Made by a program: the position numbers and the translations under genes. From Pseudomonadota bacterium (GTDB lineage: Bacteria; Pseudomonadota; Alphaproteobacteria; Rhizobiales; Devosiaceae): a DNA stretch of 64,000 bases. Below, one piece after another: positions 48,714 through 58,774 of the stretch. The stretch covers positions 186,001 through 250,000 of the forward strand of contig JAEWLC010000037.1 in NCBI GenBank assembly GCA_023393475.1, read 5' to 3'. The notes under the pieces were generated by a model, which worked only from the letters and a program-made list of their open reading frames with translations, was not told where the DNA came from and did no database searches. Each line of letters starts with the position of its first letter. Position 1 is the first letter of the stretch.

Positions 48714-50360
48714 TTGTCGCGCTTCACACTCACTCTTACCCGCCGCACCGCATTGCAGGCACTGGCAGGTGCCATGCTCGCCGGCATCGCAATCAACCCG
48801 GCATTCGCAGAGGACGCACCGGTTCAGGGGGGCACGCTGATCTACCTGGAGCAGCAGGCCCACACCAACCTCTACCCGCCCGCCGGCGGCTTCTATCCGA
48901 ATGGCGGCGTGCTCAACCAGATCACCGACAAGCTGACTTACCAGAACCCGCAGACGCTCGAGATCGAGCCCTGGCTGGCCGAAAGCTGGGAGATCAACGA
49001 CGCGGCGACCGAGTTCACCTTCAAGCTCCGTCCCGGCATCACCTTCTCGGACGGCACTCCCGTCGACGCCAAGACCGTCGCGCTGAACTACGACATCTTC
49101 GGCCTCGGCAATAGGGACCTGAAGTACCCGGTCTCCGAGGTCATCAACAACTACGACCACGCCGAGGTCATCGACGACCTCACCGTCAAATTCCACTTCA
49201 AGAAGCCCTCACCGGGCTTCCTGCAGGGCACGGCGGTGATCGGCTCCGGCATCGTCTCGGCGGCAACGCTGGCCCTGCCCTATGACGAGCTCGGCGACGC
49301 GACCAAGATCATCGGCTCCGGCCCGTTCGTGGTCGAAAGCGAGACCCTCGGCAAGGAACTCAACCTCAAGGTGCGCGAGGACTACAACTGGGGGCCGGTC
49401 GAGTTCGCCCATCAGGGCCGCGCCTATCTCGACGGCATCAAGTACATCATCACGCCCGAGGACAGCGTGCGCATCGGCGCCCTGCTCGCCGGCCAGGCCG
49501 ACGCCATCCGCCAGATCCAGGCCTATGACGAGCCGCAGGTGATCGACGCCGGCTACGAGATTTTCGCCCCCGGCACGCGCGGGCTGAACAACGCCATCTC
49601 GTTCCGCCCGGACAACCCGCTGGTGTCGGACCTCAAGGTCCGCCAGGCGCTGCTCTATGCGACCAACCGGCAGGAAGTCGTCGACACCCTGTTCTCGGCC
49701 AACTACCCGCTGGCGACCTCGGTGCTGTCATCGAAGGCCGCCGGCTATGTCGATCTCTCGGCCAAGCTGATCTTCGACCAGGAAAAGGCCAAGGCGCTGT
49801 TCGCCGAAGCCGGCTGGACCCCGGGTTCCGACGGCATCCTCGAGAAGGACGGCAAGAAGCTCGACCTCACGGTCTATGTCTCGCTGCCGCAGCCGCAGAA
49901 CGAAGCGGTGCTGCAGCTTCTCGCGCAGCAGTGGGCCCAGGTCGGCGTGAAGCTCAACGTGCTCGCCGGTGATGCGGGCAGCCGCACCCTCGACCTGCTC
50001 GATCCGCTCAAGACCCCGGTCAACGTCACCATGGTCGGCCGCGCCGATCCGGACGTGATCAAGTCGGCCTACTACCCCAAGAACCGCGACTGGCTGCTGC
50101 AGAAGGGCGGTTCGTCCGACAAGACCAACTTCGTCGACGACAAGCTCAACGGCCTGCTCGAGGGGTTGGCTGCCGAGACCGACCGCGAGAAACGCCTCGC
50201 CATCGCCGGCGAGATCCAGAACCACGTCATCGACGAGGCCTACACCATCCCGTTCTTCGAGGAACCGCAGGCCTTCGCCACCGCGCCCTATGTGCACGGT
50301 CTCGAGTTCGAAGCCGTGGGTCGCCCCAGCTTCTACAACACCTGGGTCGCCGCCCACTGA
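48714..50360 (+). CDS. Family-5 solute-binding protein of the KPN_01854-like system
   Basis: A 548-residue periplasmic binding protein with an N-terminal TRRTALQALAGAMLAGIAI export signal (Tat-like RR) cleaved near AFA-EDAPV. SBP_bac_5 blocks: LRPGITFSDGTPVDAKTVALNYD, GSGPFVVESETLGKELNLKV and SDLKVRQALLYATNRQEVVDTL. The gene set that follows (permeases, double ATPase, luciferase-like monooxygenase, CMD and AhpD proteins) matches the group I know as KPN_01854-type binding proteins. Start: AAGGAG abuts ATG48708, so TTG48714, 6 nt from it, is preferred. Ligand unknown. Confidence 0.87.
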   Translation: MSRFTLTLTRRTALQALAGAMLAGIAINPAFAEDAPVQGGTLIYLEQQAHTNLYPPAGGFYPNGGVLNQITDKLTYQNPQTLEIEPWLAESWEINDAATEFTFKLRPGITFSDGTPVDAKTVALNYDIFGLGNRDLKYPVSEVINNYDHAEVIDDLTVKFHFKKPSPGFLQGTAVIGSGIVSAATLALPYDELGDATKIIGSGPFVVESETLGKELNLKVREDYNWGPVEFAHQGRAYLDGIKYIITPEDSVRIGALLAGQADAIRQIQAYDEPQVIDAGYEIFAPGTRGLNNAISFRPDNPLVSDLKVRQALLYATNRQEVVDTLFSANYPLATSVLSSKAAGYVDLSAKLIFDQEKAKALFAEAGWTPGSDGILEKDGKKLDLTVYVSLPQPQNEAVLQLLAQQWAQVGVKLNVLAGDAGSRTLDLLDPLKTPVNVTMVGRADPDVIKSAYYPKNRDWLLQKGGSSDKTNFVDDKLNGLLEGLAAETDREKRLAIAGEIQNHVIDEAYTIPFFEEPQAFATAPYVHGLEFEAVGRPSFYNTWVAAH

Positions 50361-50369
50361 CGTACCAAA

Positions 50370-50393
50370 GGCCCGGGCCATCCCGCCCGGGCC
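50370..50393 (+). terminator. GC-rich hairpin between binding-protein and permease genes
   Basis: GGCCCGGGC (50370-50378) and GCCCGGGCC (50385-50393) form perfect 9-bp arms with a 6-nt loop, 9 nt after the binding-protein stop. No U-tract. Sixth example of this arrangement in the window. Confidence 0.6.
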
Positions 50394-50419
50394 ACTCCTT
50401 CCTGCCGCGGAGCGCTGCC

Positions 50420-51364
50420 ATGTCGCGCTATATCCTGGGTCGCATCGGACAGGCCCTGCTCGTCCTCTGGATCGCCTTCACCGTCTCGTTCCTGCTGCTG
50501 CAGGCGCTGCCCGGTGATGCGATCCTGATCAAGTTCCAGAACCCCGAGCTCGGCCTCAGCCCCGAGCAGATCGCCGACCTGCGCGATGCCTACGGCGTCG
50601 ATAGCCCGCTCTGGGCGCAGTACCTGCAGTCGCTCGGCAACTTCGTCACCGGCCAGTTCGGCTACTCCGTCGTCGGCTCGATCCCGGTTGCCCACGAACT
50701 GCTGGCCAACCTGCCCGCCACCGCGCGCCTCGCGAGCTTCGGCTTCGCCCTCGCGGTGATCCTTGCCTTCGCCCTCGCCTTCCTCGCCAGCCTCGCGCCC
50801 TTCGCCTGGCTGCGGAATGCCATCCAGTCGATCCCCTCGCTCTTTGTTTCCGTGCCGGTCTTCTGGCTCGGCATCATGCTGATCCAGATCTTCTCGTTCC
50901 GGCTGAAGTGGATCTCGGTGATCAACCCCGGCGAATGGGAAGGCCTGATCCTCCCCGTCCTCACCCTCGCCGTGCCGATCTCGGCGCCGCTGGCCCAGAT
51001 CCTGATGCGCAACATCGACGAGGTCTCGACCCAGCCCTTCGTCGCCGTCGCCCGCGCCAAGGGGGCCTCGCCCCGCTGGGTGCTGTGGAAGCATGTCGCA
51101 AAGAACGCGCTGCTCCCCACGCTCACCATCGCCGGCATCCTCTTCGGCGAATTGCTCGCCGGGGCGGTGATCACCGAGACCGTCTTCGGCCTCAACGGCA
51201 TCGGCGGCCTCACCGAGCGCTCGGTCCGCTTCCAGGACACTTCGGTGATCCAGGCGATCGTCGTGTTCTCGGCAGCCGCCTTCGTCCTCGTCAACCTCGC
51301 CGTGGACCTCCTCTACCCCGTGTTCGACCCGCGCCTGCGCAAGACTATTGGAGCGAAAGCATGA
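50420..51364 (+). CDS. Family-5 ABC transporter permease (DppB-like) of the monooxygenase-linked importer
   Basis: A 314-residue permease: first helix RYILGRIGQALLVLWIAFTVSFLLL, LPGDAILIKFQNPELGLSPEQI, YGVDSPLWAQYLQSLGNFVTG and coupling loop QPFVAVARAKGASPRWVLWKH. The C-terminal YPVFDPRLRK is characteristic. The start is well spaced from the hairpin, and the stop overlaps the next permease (ATGA). Confidence 0.9.
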   Translation: MSRYILGRIGQALLVLWIAFTVSFLLLQALPGDAILIKFQNPELGLSPEQIADLRDAYGVDSPLWAQYLQSLGNFVTGQFGYSVVGSIPVAHELLANLPATARLASFGFALAVILAFALAFLASLAPFAWLRNAIQSIPSLFVSVPVFWLGIMLIQIFSFRLKWISVINPGEWEGLILPVLTLAVPISAPLAQILMRNIDEVSTQPFVAVARAKGASPRWVLWKHVAKNALLPTLTIAGILFGELLAGAVITETVFGLNGIGGLTERSVRFQDTSVIQAIVVFSAAAFVLVNLAVDLLYPVFDPRLRKTIGAKA

Positions 51365-52233
51365 GCAGCATCGACACCGCACACACCACCCTGGCCCCGG
51401 CCAAGAGCGTCGCAACCTTCGCCGGCCTCGCCAACCGCCTGCGCAAGCTCGAACCCGGCCTCGTCCTCGCCTGGATCGTCATTGCGACAGTGGTCCTGTT
51501 CGCGCTCTTCCCGCAGCTCTTCACCAGCTACAATCCGGTGCAGGGCGTACCGGTCGAAAAGCTCAAGGCCCCGTCGGCGCTGCACATCCTCGGCACCGAC
51601 GCGCTCGGCCGCGACCTCTTTGCCCGCATCGTGTATGGCGCCGTCCACTCGCTGACCGGGGCCTTCGTCGCGGTAACCGTCGGCCTCACCGTGGGCACGG
51701 CGCTCGGCATCATCGCCGGATCCACGGGCGGCATCGTCGAGGAAGCGATCATGCGCGTCGTCGACGTGCTGCTGGCCATCCCCGGCCTGCTGCTGATGCT
51801 CTCGATCATCATCCTCCTCGGCTTCGGCACCGTGAACGCCGCTATCGCCGTCGGCATCACCTCGGTCGCCGCCTTCGCGCGCCTCGCCCGCTCCGAGGTC
51901 GTCCGCGTCCGCCGCTCCGACTATGTCGAGGCTGCGTTCGGCTCGGGCGGCACCTTCTTCGCCGTGCTGTGGCGGCACGTGCTGCCCAACTCGCTGGTCT
52001 CGGTTCTCGCCTTCGCCGCGCTGCAGTTCGGCGGCGCCATCCTCGCCATCTCGACCCTCGGATTCCTCGGCTACGGCGCCCCGCCGCCGACGCCGGAATG
52101 GGGCCTGCTGATCGCCGAAGGCCGCAAGTACATCTCCACCGCCTGGTGGCTCACCACCGCGCCCGGCATCGTCGTCGTGATCGTGGTGCTTGCCGCCAAC
52201 CGCATCAGCCGCTCGCTCGGCAAGGGGCGCTAG
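51361..52233 (+). CDS. Family-5 ABC transporter permease (DppC-like) of the monooxygenase-linked importer
   Basis: A 290-residue permease with a ~35-residue cytoplasmic tail, first helix LVLAWIVIATVVLFALFPQLF, family motif HILGTDALGRDLFARIVYGA and coupling loop RSDYVEAAFGSGGTFFAVLWRH. LGFLGYGAPPPTPEWG near the C-terminus is a hallmark of DppC/OppC. It is coupled to the previous gene and is followed after 1 nt by the ATPase gene. Confidence 0.9.
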   Translation: MSSIDTAHTTLAPAKSVATFAGLANRLRKLEPGLVLAWIVIATVVLFALFPQLFTSYNPVQGVPVEKLKAPSALHILGTDALGRDLFARIVYGAVHSLTGAFVAVTVGLTVGTALGIIAGSTGGIVEEAIMRVVDVLLAIPGLLLMLSIIILLGFGTVNAAIAVGITSVAAFARLARSEVVRVRRSDYVEAAFGSGGTFFAVLWRHVLPNSLVSVLAFAALQFGGAILAISTLGFLGYGAPPPTPEWGLLIAEGRKYISTAWWLTTAPGIVVVIVVLAANRISRSLGKGR

Positions 52234-52234
52234 A

Positions 52235-53834
<1,600 letters not shown>

Positions 53835-53842
<8 letters not shown>

Positions 53843-54878
53843 CTCTCACCTCCCCAAGCGCCTCGGCTTCTTCACCCGGCTGCTCGAAGACGCCTCGCCC
53901 GGCGACCGCTATCGCTTCGCCACTGAGCAGATCGTCCATGCCGAGCAGCACGGCTTCGACAGCGCGTGGATCGCGCAGCACCACTTCCATCGCGACGAGG
54001 GCGGCCTGCCCTCCCCGCTGGTGCTGCTCTCCTATGTCGCCGCGCTCACCTCGCGTATCCGGCTGGGCACAGGCATCATCACCCTGCCGCTCGAGAACCC
54101 GATCCGCGCCGCTGAGGATGCTGCGGTGCTGGACCTGCTGTCGAATGGCCGGCTCGAGCTGGGGCTCGGTTCGGGTGGCACGCCGTCGTCCTTCACTGCC
54201 TTCGGCTACGATGTCGCCGACAAGGCCGCAATCTACGAGAAGCACCTCGAAACCTTCCGCACCGCCCTCTCCGGCTCGCCCATCGTCGGCGACACGCGCC
54301 AGTACCCGCCGGCGCCGCACCTGCTCGAGCGCTTCTGGCAGGCGACCTTCTCGGTTGCCGGCGGCACCCGTGCGGGCAAGGCCGGCGACGGGCTGATGCT
54401 GTCGCGCACCCAGCCGCGCCCGGCCGACAACCCCCGCGCCACCCTGCCCGACCTCCAGCATCCGATCATCGATGCCTACTTCGCCAACCTGCCGCGCGAG
54501 ATCGCCCCGCGCATCGTCGCCTCGCGTACCCTGTTTGTCGCCGACAACCGCGAGGAAGCGCGCCGCCATGCCGCAACTGGCTTGAAGAAGGCCGCCATCG
54601 GCCTCGCCAAGGGCGGCCACCGCTTCGACAGCGATGATCTCGACTACCTCATCGCCGCCACCGACACCCATGTCGGCACCGTCGACGACGTGCTGGAAAG
54701 CCTTAGCCGCGACACCACCCTGCCGCGTGTCACCGACATCGTCTTCCAGGTCCACTCGGTCGATCCGCCGCACGAACTCACGCTGCGCTCGATCGAGCTG
54801 ATCGCCACCAAGGTCGCGCCGCAACTGGGCTGGACACCATCCGAAAAGCCCGCCCCACGCCTCAGCCTCGTGCGCTGA
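53835..54878 (+). CDS. FMN-dependent luciferase-like monooxygenase (KPN_01858-like)
   Basis: A 347-residue LLM-family flavin monooxygenase: KRLGFFTRLLEDASPGDRYRF, EQHGFDSAWIAQHHFHRDEGGLPSP, LTSRIRLGTGIITLPLENPIRAAEDAAVLDLLSNGRLELGLGSGG (in pieces about residues 70-115) with the conserved His-rich AQHHF flavin/substrate segment. Enzymes of this fold oxygenate carbon-sulfur, carbon-nitrogen or aldehyde substrates with reduced FMN supplied by a separate reductase, which is not encoded nearby. TTG53835 has AAGGAG 8 nt upstream and overlaps the ATPase stop. Substrate unknown; presumably what the importer delivers. Confidence 0.87.
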
Positions 54879-54895
54879 ACGAAAGGACACCCATC

Positions 54896-55510
54896 ATGAC
54901 CACCAAGATCGACGTCATCGACAAGCTCGTCGGCATCGTCCCCGGATCGAGCCTCGACCGCGTCCGCTCCAACCGCCAGCAGGCGCGCGACAACGCACAA
55001 CTGAGCTACGAGGCGCTGTTCGCGCCCAGCTCGCCCGGTACCGTGCTGATCGAGGAGCGCTACGCCATCGCCTATTTCGTCGCCGGCCTCCATCGCGACG
55101 AGGCCGTCGCTGCCTTTTACCGCGAAGGCCTCGGCCATCATGATCGTCCGGGCCTCCTCGGCGCCATCAGCGCCGAGATCCGTCGGGGCGAAACCTCCGG
55201 CCCCTATGGCGACTACCCCGAAGGCCCGCTCAGCGGCGAGAACAAGGCCGGGCTAGACTATGCGCCCGACCCCGCGAACCGCGCCGTGCTCGGCCGCCTC
55301 GGCGCGGCGCTGGCACATGCCCACCTGCTCGTCTTCCGCCCCCGGGATTCGAGTTCGGCAGCGCTGCAGGCCCTGCTGAACGCCGGCTGGTCGACCGACG
55401 ACATCGTCACCCTCAGCCAGCTCGTCGCCTTCCTCTCCTTCCAGATCCGTGTCGTCACCGGTCTCCGCGCCCTCGCCCAGCGCGAGCAGCAGTCCGTCGC
55501 AGCCGAGTAA
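54896..55510 (+). CDS. CMD domain protein (Avi_7170-like)
   Basis: A 204-residue all-helical protein of the carboxymuconolactone-decarboxylase/AhpD superfamily: IDVIDKLVGIVPGSSLDRVR at the N-terminus, ALFAPSSPGTVLIEERYAIAYFVAGLH in the middle, and ALLNAGWSTDDIVTLSQLVAFLSFQIRVV at the C-terminus. It lacks the CxxC of active AhpD proteins, so it is probably a structural or regulatory partner of the following gene product. I know this pairing as the Avi_7170/Avi_7169 families. It starts 17 nt after the monooxygenase with GAAAGGA as RBS. Confidence 0.82.
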   Translation: MTTKIDVIDKLVGIVPGSSLDRVRSNRQQARDNAQLSYEALFAPSSPGTVLIEERYAIAYFVAGLHRDEAVAAFYREGLGHHDRPGLLGAISAEIRRGETSGPYGDYPEGPLSGENKAGLDYAPDPANRAVLGRLGAALAHAHLLVFRPRDSSSAALQALLNAGWSTDDIVTLSQLVAFLSFQIRVVTGLRALAQREQQSVAAE

Positions 55511-55515
55511 GAACC

Positions 55516-56124
55516 ATGACCGAAACCGCCATCTCCTATTCCGATCCGAACCGTCCCGTCGCCTTCACCCGCGACAATATCGGCTGGGCGCCCTGGCTCG
55601 AGCCGCTGAAGGAAGAGGACCTGACCCAGCGCCACTGGGACGGACTCACCGAGGCGAGCCGCGCCAAGTCGCCCTATTTCATGCTGCTGGCCCGCGACCC
55701 CGATACGCTCCGCGCCCGCACGCTCACCGACAAGGACATCTTCTACAACCCCGACGCCGGCCTCCCGCGCGCCGAGCGCGAACTCGCCGCTGCCGCGACG
55801 AGCCGCTACAACGGCTGCATCTTCTGCGCCTCGGTCCATTCCCGCTTTGCCGCGACCTACTCGAAGCGCCCGGACGACGTCGACAGGCTGCTGGACGAAG
55901 GCATCGACGCCGACCTCGGCCCGCGCTGGAACACGCTCGTCGAAGCCTCGGTGAAGCTCACCTCGACCCCTACCGAGTTCGGCCCCAGCGAGATCGCGGC
56001 TCTACGCGAACAGGGGCTCGACGACCTCGCCATCGCCGACCTGATCCAGGCTGCCGCCTTCTTCAACTGGGCCAACCGGCTGATGCTGTCGATCGGCGAA
56101 CCGACCCCGGCAGTGGCTGCCTGA
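55516..56124 (+). CDS. AhpD-like peroxidase-related protein (Avi_7169-like)
   Basis: A 202-residue AhpD-fold protein with the redox-active CxxC motif in YNGCIFCASVHSRFA and a C-terminal DLIQAAAFFNWANRLMLSIGEP block typical of peroxidase-related alkylhydroperoxidases. It could remove peroxide or hydroperoxy by-products of the upstream flavin monooxygenase, or transform its product; both are inference. It follows the CMD gene by 5 nt and ends at a 10-bp hairpin that closes the operon. Confidence 0.87.
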   Translation: MTETAISYSDPNRPVAFTRDNIGWAPWLEPLKEEDLTQRHWDGLTEASRAKSPYFMLLARDPDTLRARTLTDKDIFYNPDAGLPRAERELAAAATSRYNGCIFCASVHSRFAATYSKRPDDVDRLLDEGIDADLGPRWNTLVEASVKLTSTPTEFGPSEIAALREQGLDDLAIADLIQAAAFFNWANRLMLSIGEPTPAVAA

Positions 56125-56136
56125 TCCGTGTGATCA

Positions 56137-56164
56137 TGTGAGGGGCAGTACCAAGCCCCTCACA
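56137..56164 (+). terminator. Hairpin closing the monooxygenase operon
   Basis: TGTGAGGGGC (56137-56146) and GCCCCTCACA (56155-56164) are perfect 10-bp arms with an 8-nt loop, 13 nt after the AhpD-like stop. No U-tract. Probable transcript end. Confidence 0.6.
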
Positions 56165-56203
56165 CCGGTGTCATCGAGTTGGGGAAGCGCTCACCGCCCC
56201 GAT

Positions 56204-56217
56204 TTGCGCCACATCAA
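56204..56217. promoter_or_regulatory. FNR/FixK-type box upstream of fixL
   Basis: TTGCGCCACATCAA keeps the TTG-N8-CAA frame and a perfect ATCAA half-site of the FNR/FixK consensus TTGAT-N4-ATCAA, with a degenerate left half (TTGCG). It is 73 bp before the fixL start, so fixLJ may itself be under anaerobic control. Confidence 0.5.
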
Positions 56218-56289
56218 GGCGCTCCGCCTTATCCCGTGGTGTCCTGTAGCCTTATTGTCTCCGATCCGGGCTGAGGCTACACACCACTG

Positions 56290-57645
56290 ATGCAACGGCA
56301 ATTCTCCAGCGCTAACGACTTCAATCAACTGGTCATTGCCGCCGCGGCGGCGCTGTGCCTCGTGCTTGCGGCCGGCATGGCGCTCGCGCCGGAGCCGGTC
56401 GTCGCCCTGCCTTGGCGCACCGCCTTTTCCATCCTGTTCGCCTGTGGCGGCCTCGCGGCGATCTACCTGCTGCTGCGCGCCGCCCTGTCGCACCGCGAAC
56501 GCGCCGACGCGACCGCCGCAACCCTGCGTGAGCGCGACGCGCATCTGCAGTCGATCCTCGATACGGTGCAGGACGCGACGGTGGTGATCGATGCCGCCGG
56601 CATCATGCTGTCCTTCAACACCTCGGCCGTGCGCCAGTTCGGTTATACCCCGGAAGAAGCGATCGGGCAGAATGTCAGCATGCTCATGCCCGCCCCATAC
56701 CGCGAGCAGCACGACGGCTACATAGCACGTTATCTCACCACGGGTGAGAAGCGCATCATCGGCATCGACCGCGTCGTCGTCGGCCGGCGCAAGGATGGCT
56801 CGACCTTCCCGATGAAGCTTGCCGTTGGCGAGATGCGGCAGGGCGACATCTCCTATTTCACCGGCTTCATCCGCGACCTCACCGAGCGCGAGGAATACCA
56901 GGCCGAACTCGACCAGGCCCGCAGCGAGATCGCCCGGCTGGCCCGCCTGAACGAGCTGGGCGAAATGGCCTCCACCCTCGCCCACGAACTCAACCAGCCG
57001 CTCTCCGCCATCACCAACTACGTGCAGGGCTGCCGGCGCATGCTGGAAAAGATCGACGAGGAACACGCCAACCGCATGCGCGGCGCACTCGACGAAACGG
57101 CCAAGCAGGCCCTGCGCGCCGGCGACATCATCCGGCACCTGCGCGAGTTCGTCACCCGCGGCGAGACCGACAAGGGTCCCGAGGAGATCAACCATCTCGT
57201 CGAGGAAGCGGGCGCGCTGGCGCTCGTCGGCTCGCGCGAGCGCGGCATCAAGTCGGTGTTCGATTTCGGCGCCGAGCGCAGCGTGGTCGTCGCCGACCGC
57301 GTGCAGATCCAGCAGGTCCTCATCAACCTGATGCGCAACGCCATGGAGGCGATGCGCGATTCCGAGGTGAAGGAACTGGTGGTCCGCACCCGCGAAGTCT
57401 CGCACGAATGGCTGCAGGTCCAAGTGGAAGATACCGGCCCCGGCATCTCCGACGAGGTCGCGCCGGAGCTGTTTCAGCCATTCATCACCACCAAGGCGAA
57501 TGGTATGGGCATCGGGCTTTCGATATCGAAGCGCATCATCGAGTCGCATGGCGGCGAGTTGAGCGTCGCCAAGAACGAAGCGGGCGGCGCCACCTTCACC
57601 TTCACGCTCCCCACCTACACGGAGGCCCCGGTTGAGCACAGCTGA
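56290..57645 (+). CDS. fixL: Oxygen-sensing histidine kinase FixL
   Basis: A 451-residue sensor kinase. Two N-terminal membrane helices (about 13-30 and 44-63) are followed by a haem PAS domain. Haem ligand His141 lies in REQHDGYIARY, equivalent to the proximal His of rhizobial FixL, and Arg161 in IIGIDRVV is the conserved distal Arg that stabilises bound O2. Then come the dimerisation helix with phospho-acceptor His232 (STLAHELNQPL) and a catalytic ATP-binding domain (NLMRNAMEAM, DTGPGIS, MGIGLSISKRI). It should phosphorylate FixJ when oxygen falls. The fixJ start lies within its 3' end. Length and motifs are standard for FixL. Confidence 0.94.
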   Translation: MQRQFSSANDFNQLVIAAAAALCLVLAAGMALAPEPVVALPWRTAFSILFACGGLAAIYLLLRAALSHRERADATAATLRERDAHLQSILDTVQDATVVIDAAGIMLSFNTSAVRQFGYTPEEAIGQNVSMLMPAPYREQHDGYIARYLTTGEKRIIGIDRVVVGRRKDGSTFPMKLAVGEMRQGDISYFTGFIRDLTEREEYQAELDQARSEIARLARLNELGEMASTLAHELNQPLSAITNYVQGCRRMLEKIDEEHANRMRGALDETAKQALRAGDIIRHLREFVTRGETDKGPEEINHLVEEAGALALVGSRERGIKSVFDFGAERSVVVADRVQIQQVLINLMRNAMEAMRDSEVKELVVRTREVSHEWLQVQVEDTGPGISDEVAPELFQPFITTKANGMGIGLSISKRIIESHGGELSVAKNEAGGATFTFTLPTYTEAPVEHS

Positions 57646-58249
57646 TACCGTCGTTCACATCGTCGACGACGAGGAAGCCGTCCGCAACTCGCTGGCCTTC
57701 CTGCTGTCGGGTGCCGGGTTCGCGGTGCGCGTCCACGAGAGCGCCACGCATTTTCTCGCCATCGCGCCCGAAATCAATAACGGCTGCCTGATCACCGACC
57801 TGCGCATGCCCGACATGGACGGGGTCGAGCTGCTGCGGCGCCTGCGTGCCGCGGACGCGATGCTGCCCGCCATCGTCATCACCGGCCACGGCGACGTCCA
57901 GATGGCCGTCGAGGCCATGAAGAACGGCGCCATCGACTTCATCGAAAAGCCCTTCAGCGACGATGTGCTGATCGACTCGATCGGCCGCGCCGCCAGTCGC
58001 GCCGCCGAACGTGTGCAGACCGGCGCCGCCCTCGAGGCCGTCCGCCAGCGCCTCGCCCTCCTCAGTGAACGCGAGCGCCAGGTGCTGAAGGGTGTCGTTG
58101 CCGGACAGGCCAACAAGACCATCGCCCTCGAACTCGGCATCAGCCCGCGCACCGTCGAGGTCTATCGTGCCGGCCTGATGGGCAAGATGCAGGCAAAGAG
58201 CCTGCCCGACCTCGTGCGCATGGTGATGGACCTCGAGATCGAGGGCTGA
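57632..58249 (+). CDS. fixJ: Response regulator FixJ
   Basis: A 205-residue two-domain regulator. Receiver: acidic pocket VDDEEAVR, phospho-acceptor Asp56 in LITDLRMP, Thr84 and Lys106 (FIEKPF). Output: LuxR-type helix-turn-helix LSERERQVLKGVVAGQANKTIALELGIS followed by VEVYRAGLMGKM. Phospho-FixJ normally activates fixK, which then activates cbb3 genes; no fixK is in this window. TTG57632 is 6 nt from GGAGG and overlaps fixL by 14 nt. Confidence 0.94.
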   Translation: MSTADTVVHIVDDEEAVRNSLAFLLSGAGFAVRVHESATHFLAIAPEINNGCLITDLRMPDMDGVELLRRLRAADAMLPAIVITGHGDVQMAVEAMKNGAIDFIEKPFSDDVLIDSIGRAASRAAERVQTGAALEAVRQRLALLSERERQVLKGVVAGQANKTIALELGISPRTVEVYRAGLMGKMQAKSLPDLVRMVMDLEIEG

Positions 58250-58257
58250 CCCTCCGC

Positions 58258-58271
58258 TTGATCTAGCTCAA
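58258..58271. promoter_or_regulatory. FNR/FixK-type box upstream of the small receiver gene
   Basis: TTGATCTAGCTCAA matches the FNR/FixK consensus in both outer half-sites apart from one base in the right half. Its centre (58264.5) lies about 41 bp upstream of a possible start point served by the -10-like GTAAAT (58293-58298), the spacing of class II activation. Confidence 0.65.
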
Positions 58272-58345
58272 GCACTCTCTCCCCTCCCGGTCGTAAATGG
58301 ATCGGCCGTGCTCGCACGGGCAGATCTCGAGGGGAACCGCCGTCC

Positions 58346-58687
58346 ATGGCCTCCGGTCGCATACTCGTTGTGGAGCCCAACGGCGATGTCCGGGAATCGC
58401 TGGGCTTTGCGCTCGAGGCCGAGGGTTATGAAGTCACCCTCAAGGCCGACCTGCCCGACCATACCTGGGTTTCGACCGAGGCCTTCGATGCCACCGTCCT
58501 CGACCAGAAGGCCCTGACGGGGGCCGACTACACCAGCGTCGCCTTCTGCGTGAAAGCCTATCCGGTCGTGCTGCTGGCCACCAACCCGCATCCTTGGCTC
58601 GTCGGCTGGGTGTCGGACGTCATCGAGCTCCCCGTCGTCGGCAACGCTCTCTCGACCTCGCTGCGCAAGGCGATGCACGCCGCCTGA
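58346..58687 (+). CDS. Degenerate stand-alone receiver-like protein
   Basis: A 113-residue protein shaped like a response-regulator receiver: ILVVEPNGDVRESLGFALEAEGYEV corresponds to strand 1, the acid pocket and helix 1, and FDATVLDQKALTG to strand 3 with Asp53 at the phospho-acceptor position. The acidic pair is reduced to Glu-Pro-Asn, and the Lys of the strand-5 KP motif is replaced (IELPVVGNAL). Phosphorylation chemistry is therefore doubtful; it may act as a protein-protein decoy or brake in the FixLJ circuit. It lies between fixJ and ccoN with its own FNR/FixK-like box. Confidence 0.72.
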   Translation: MASGRILVVEPNGDVRESLGFALEAEGYEVTLKADLPDHTWVSTEAFDATVLDQKALTGADYTSVAFCVKAYPVVLLATNPHPWLVGWVSDVIELPVVGNALSTSLRKAMHAA

Positions 58688-58709
58688 TCCGGTGATCTGC
58701 GCCGCCCCA

Positions 58710-58723
58710 TTGATCTGAATCAA
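58710..58723. promoter_or_regulatory. FNR/FixK-type box upstream of ccoN
   Basis: TTGATCTGAATCAA is a perfect match to the FNR/FixK consensus TTGAT-N4-ATCAA. Centred at 58716.5, it sits in the 87-bp gap before ccoN, about 58-70 bp upstream of the candidate TTG starts, and should drive the ccoNOQP operon under low oxygen. Confidence 0.85.
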
Positions 58724-58774
58724 TTCTGTCCCACGCGCGCGCAACTAGGTTGCCCCCGACTCGACCTGGAGCCT

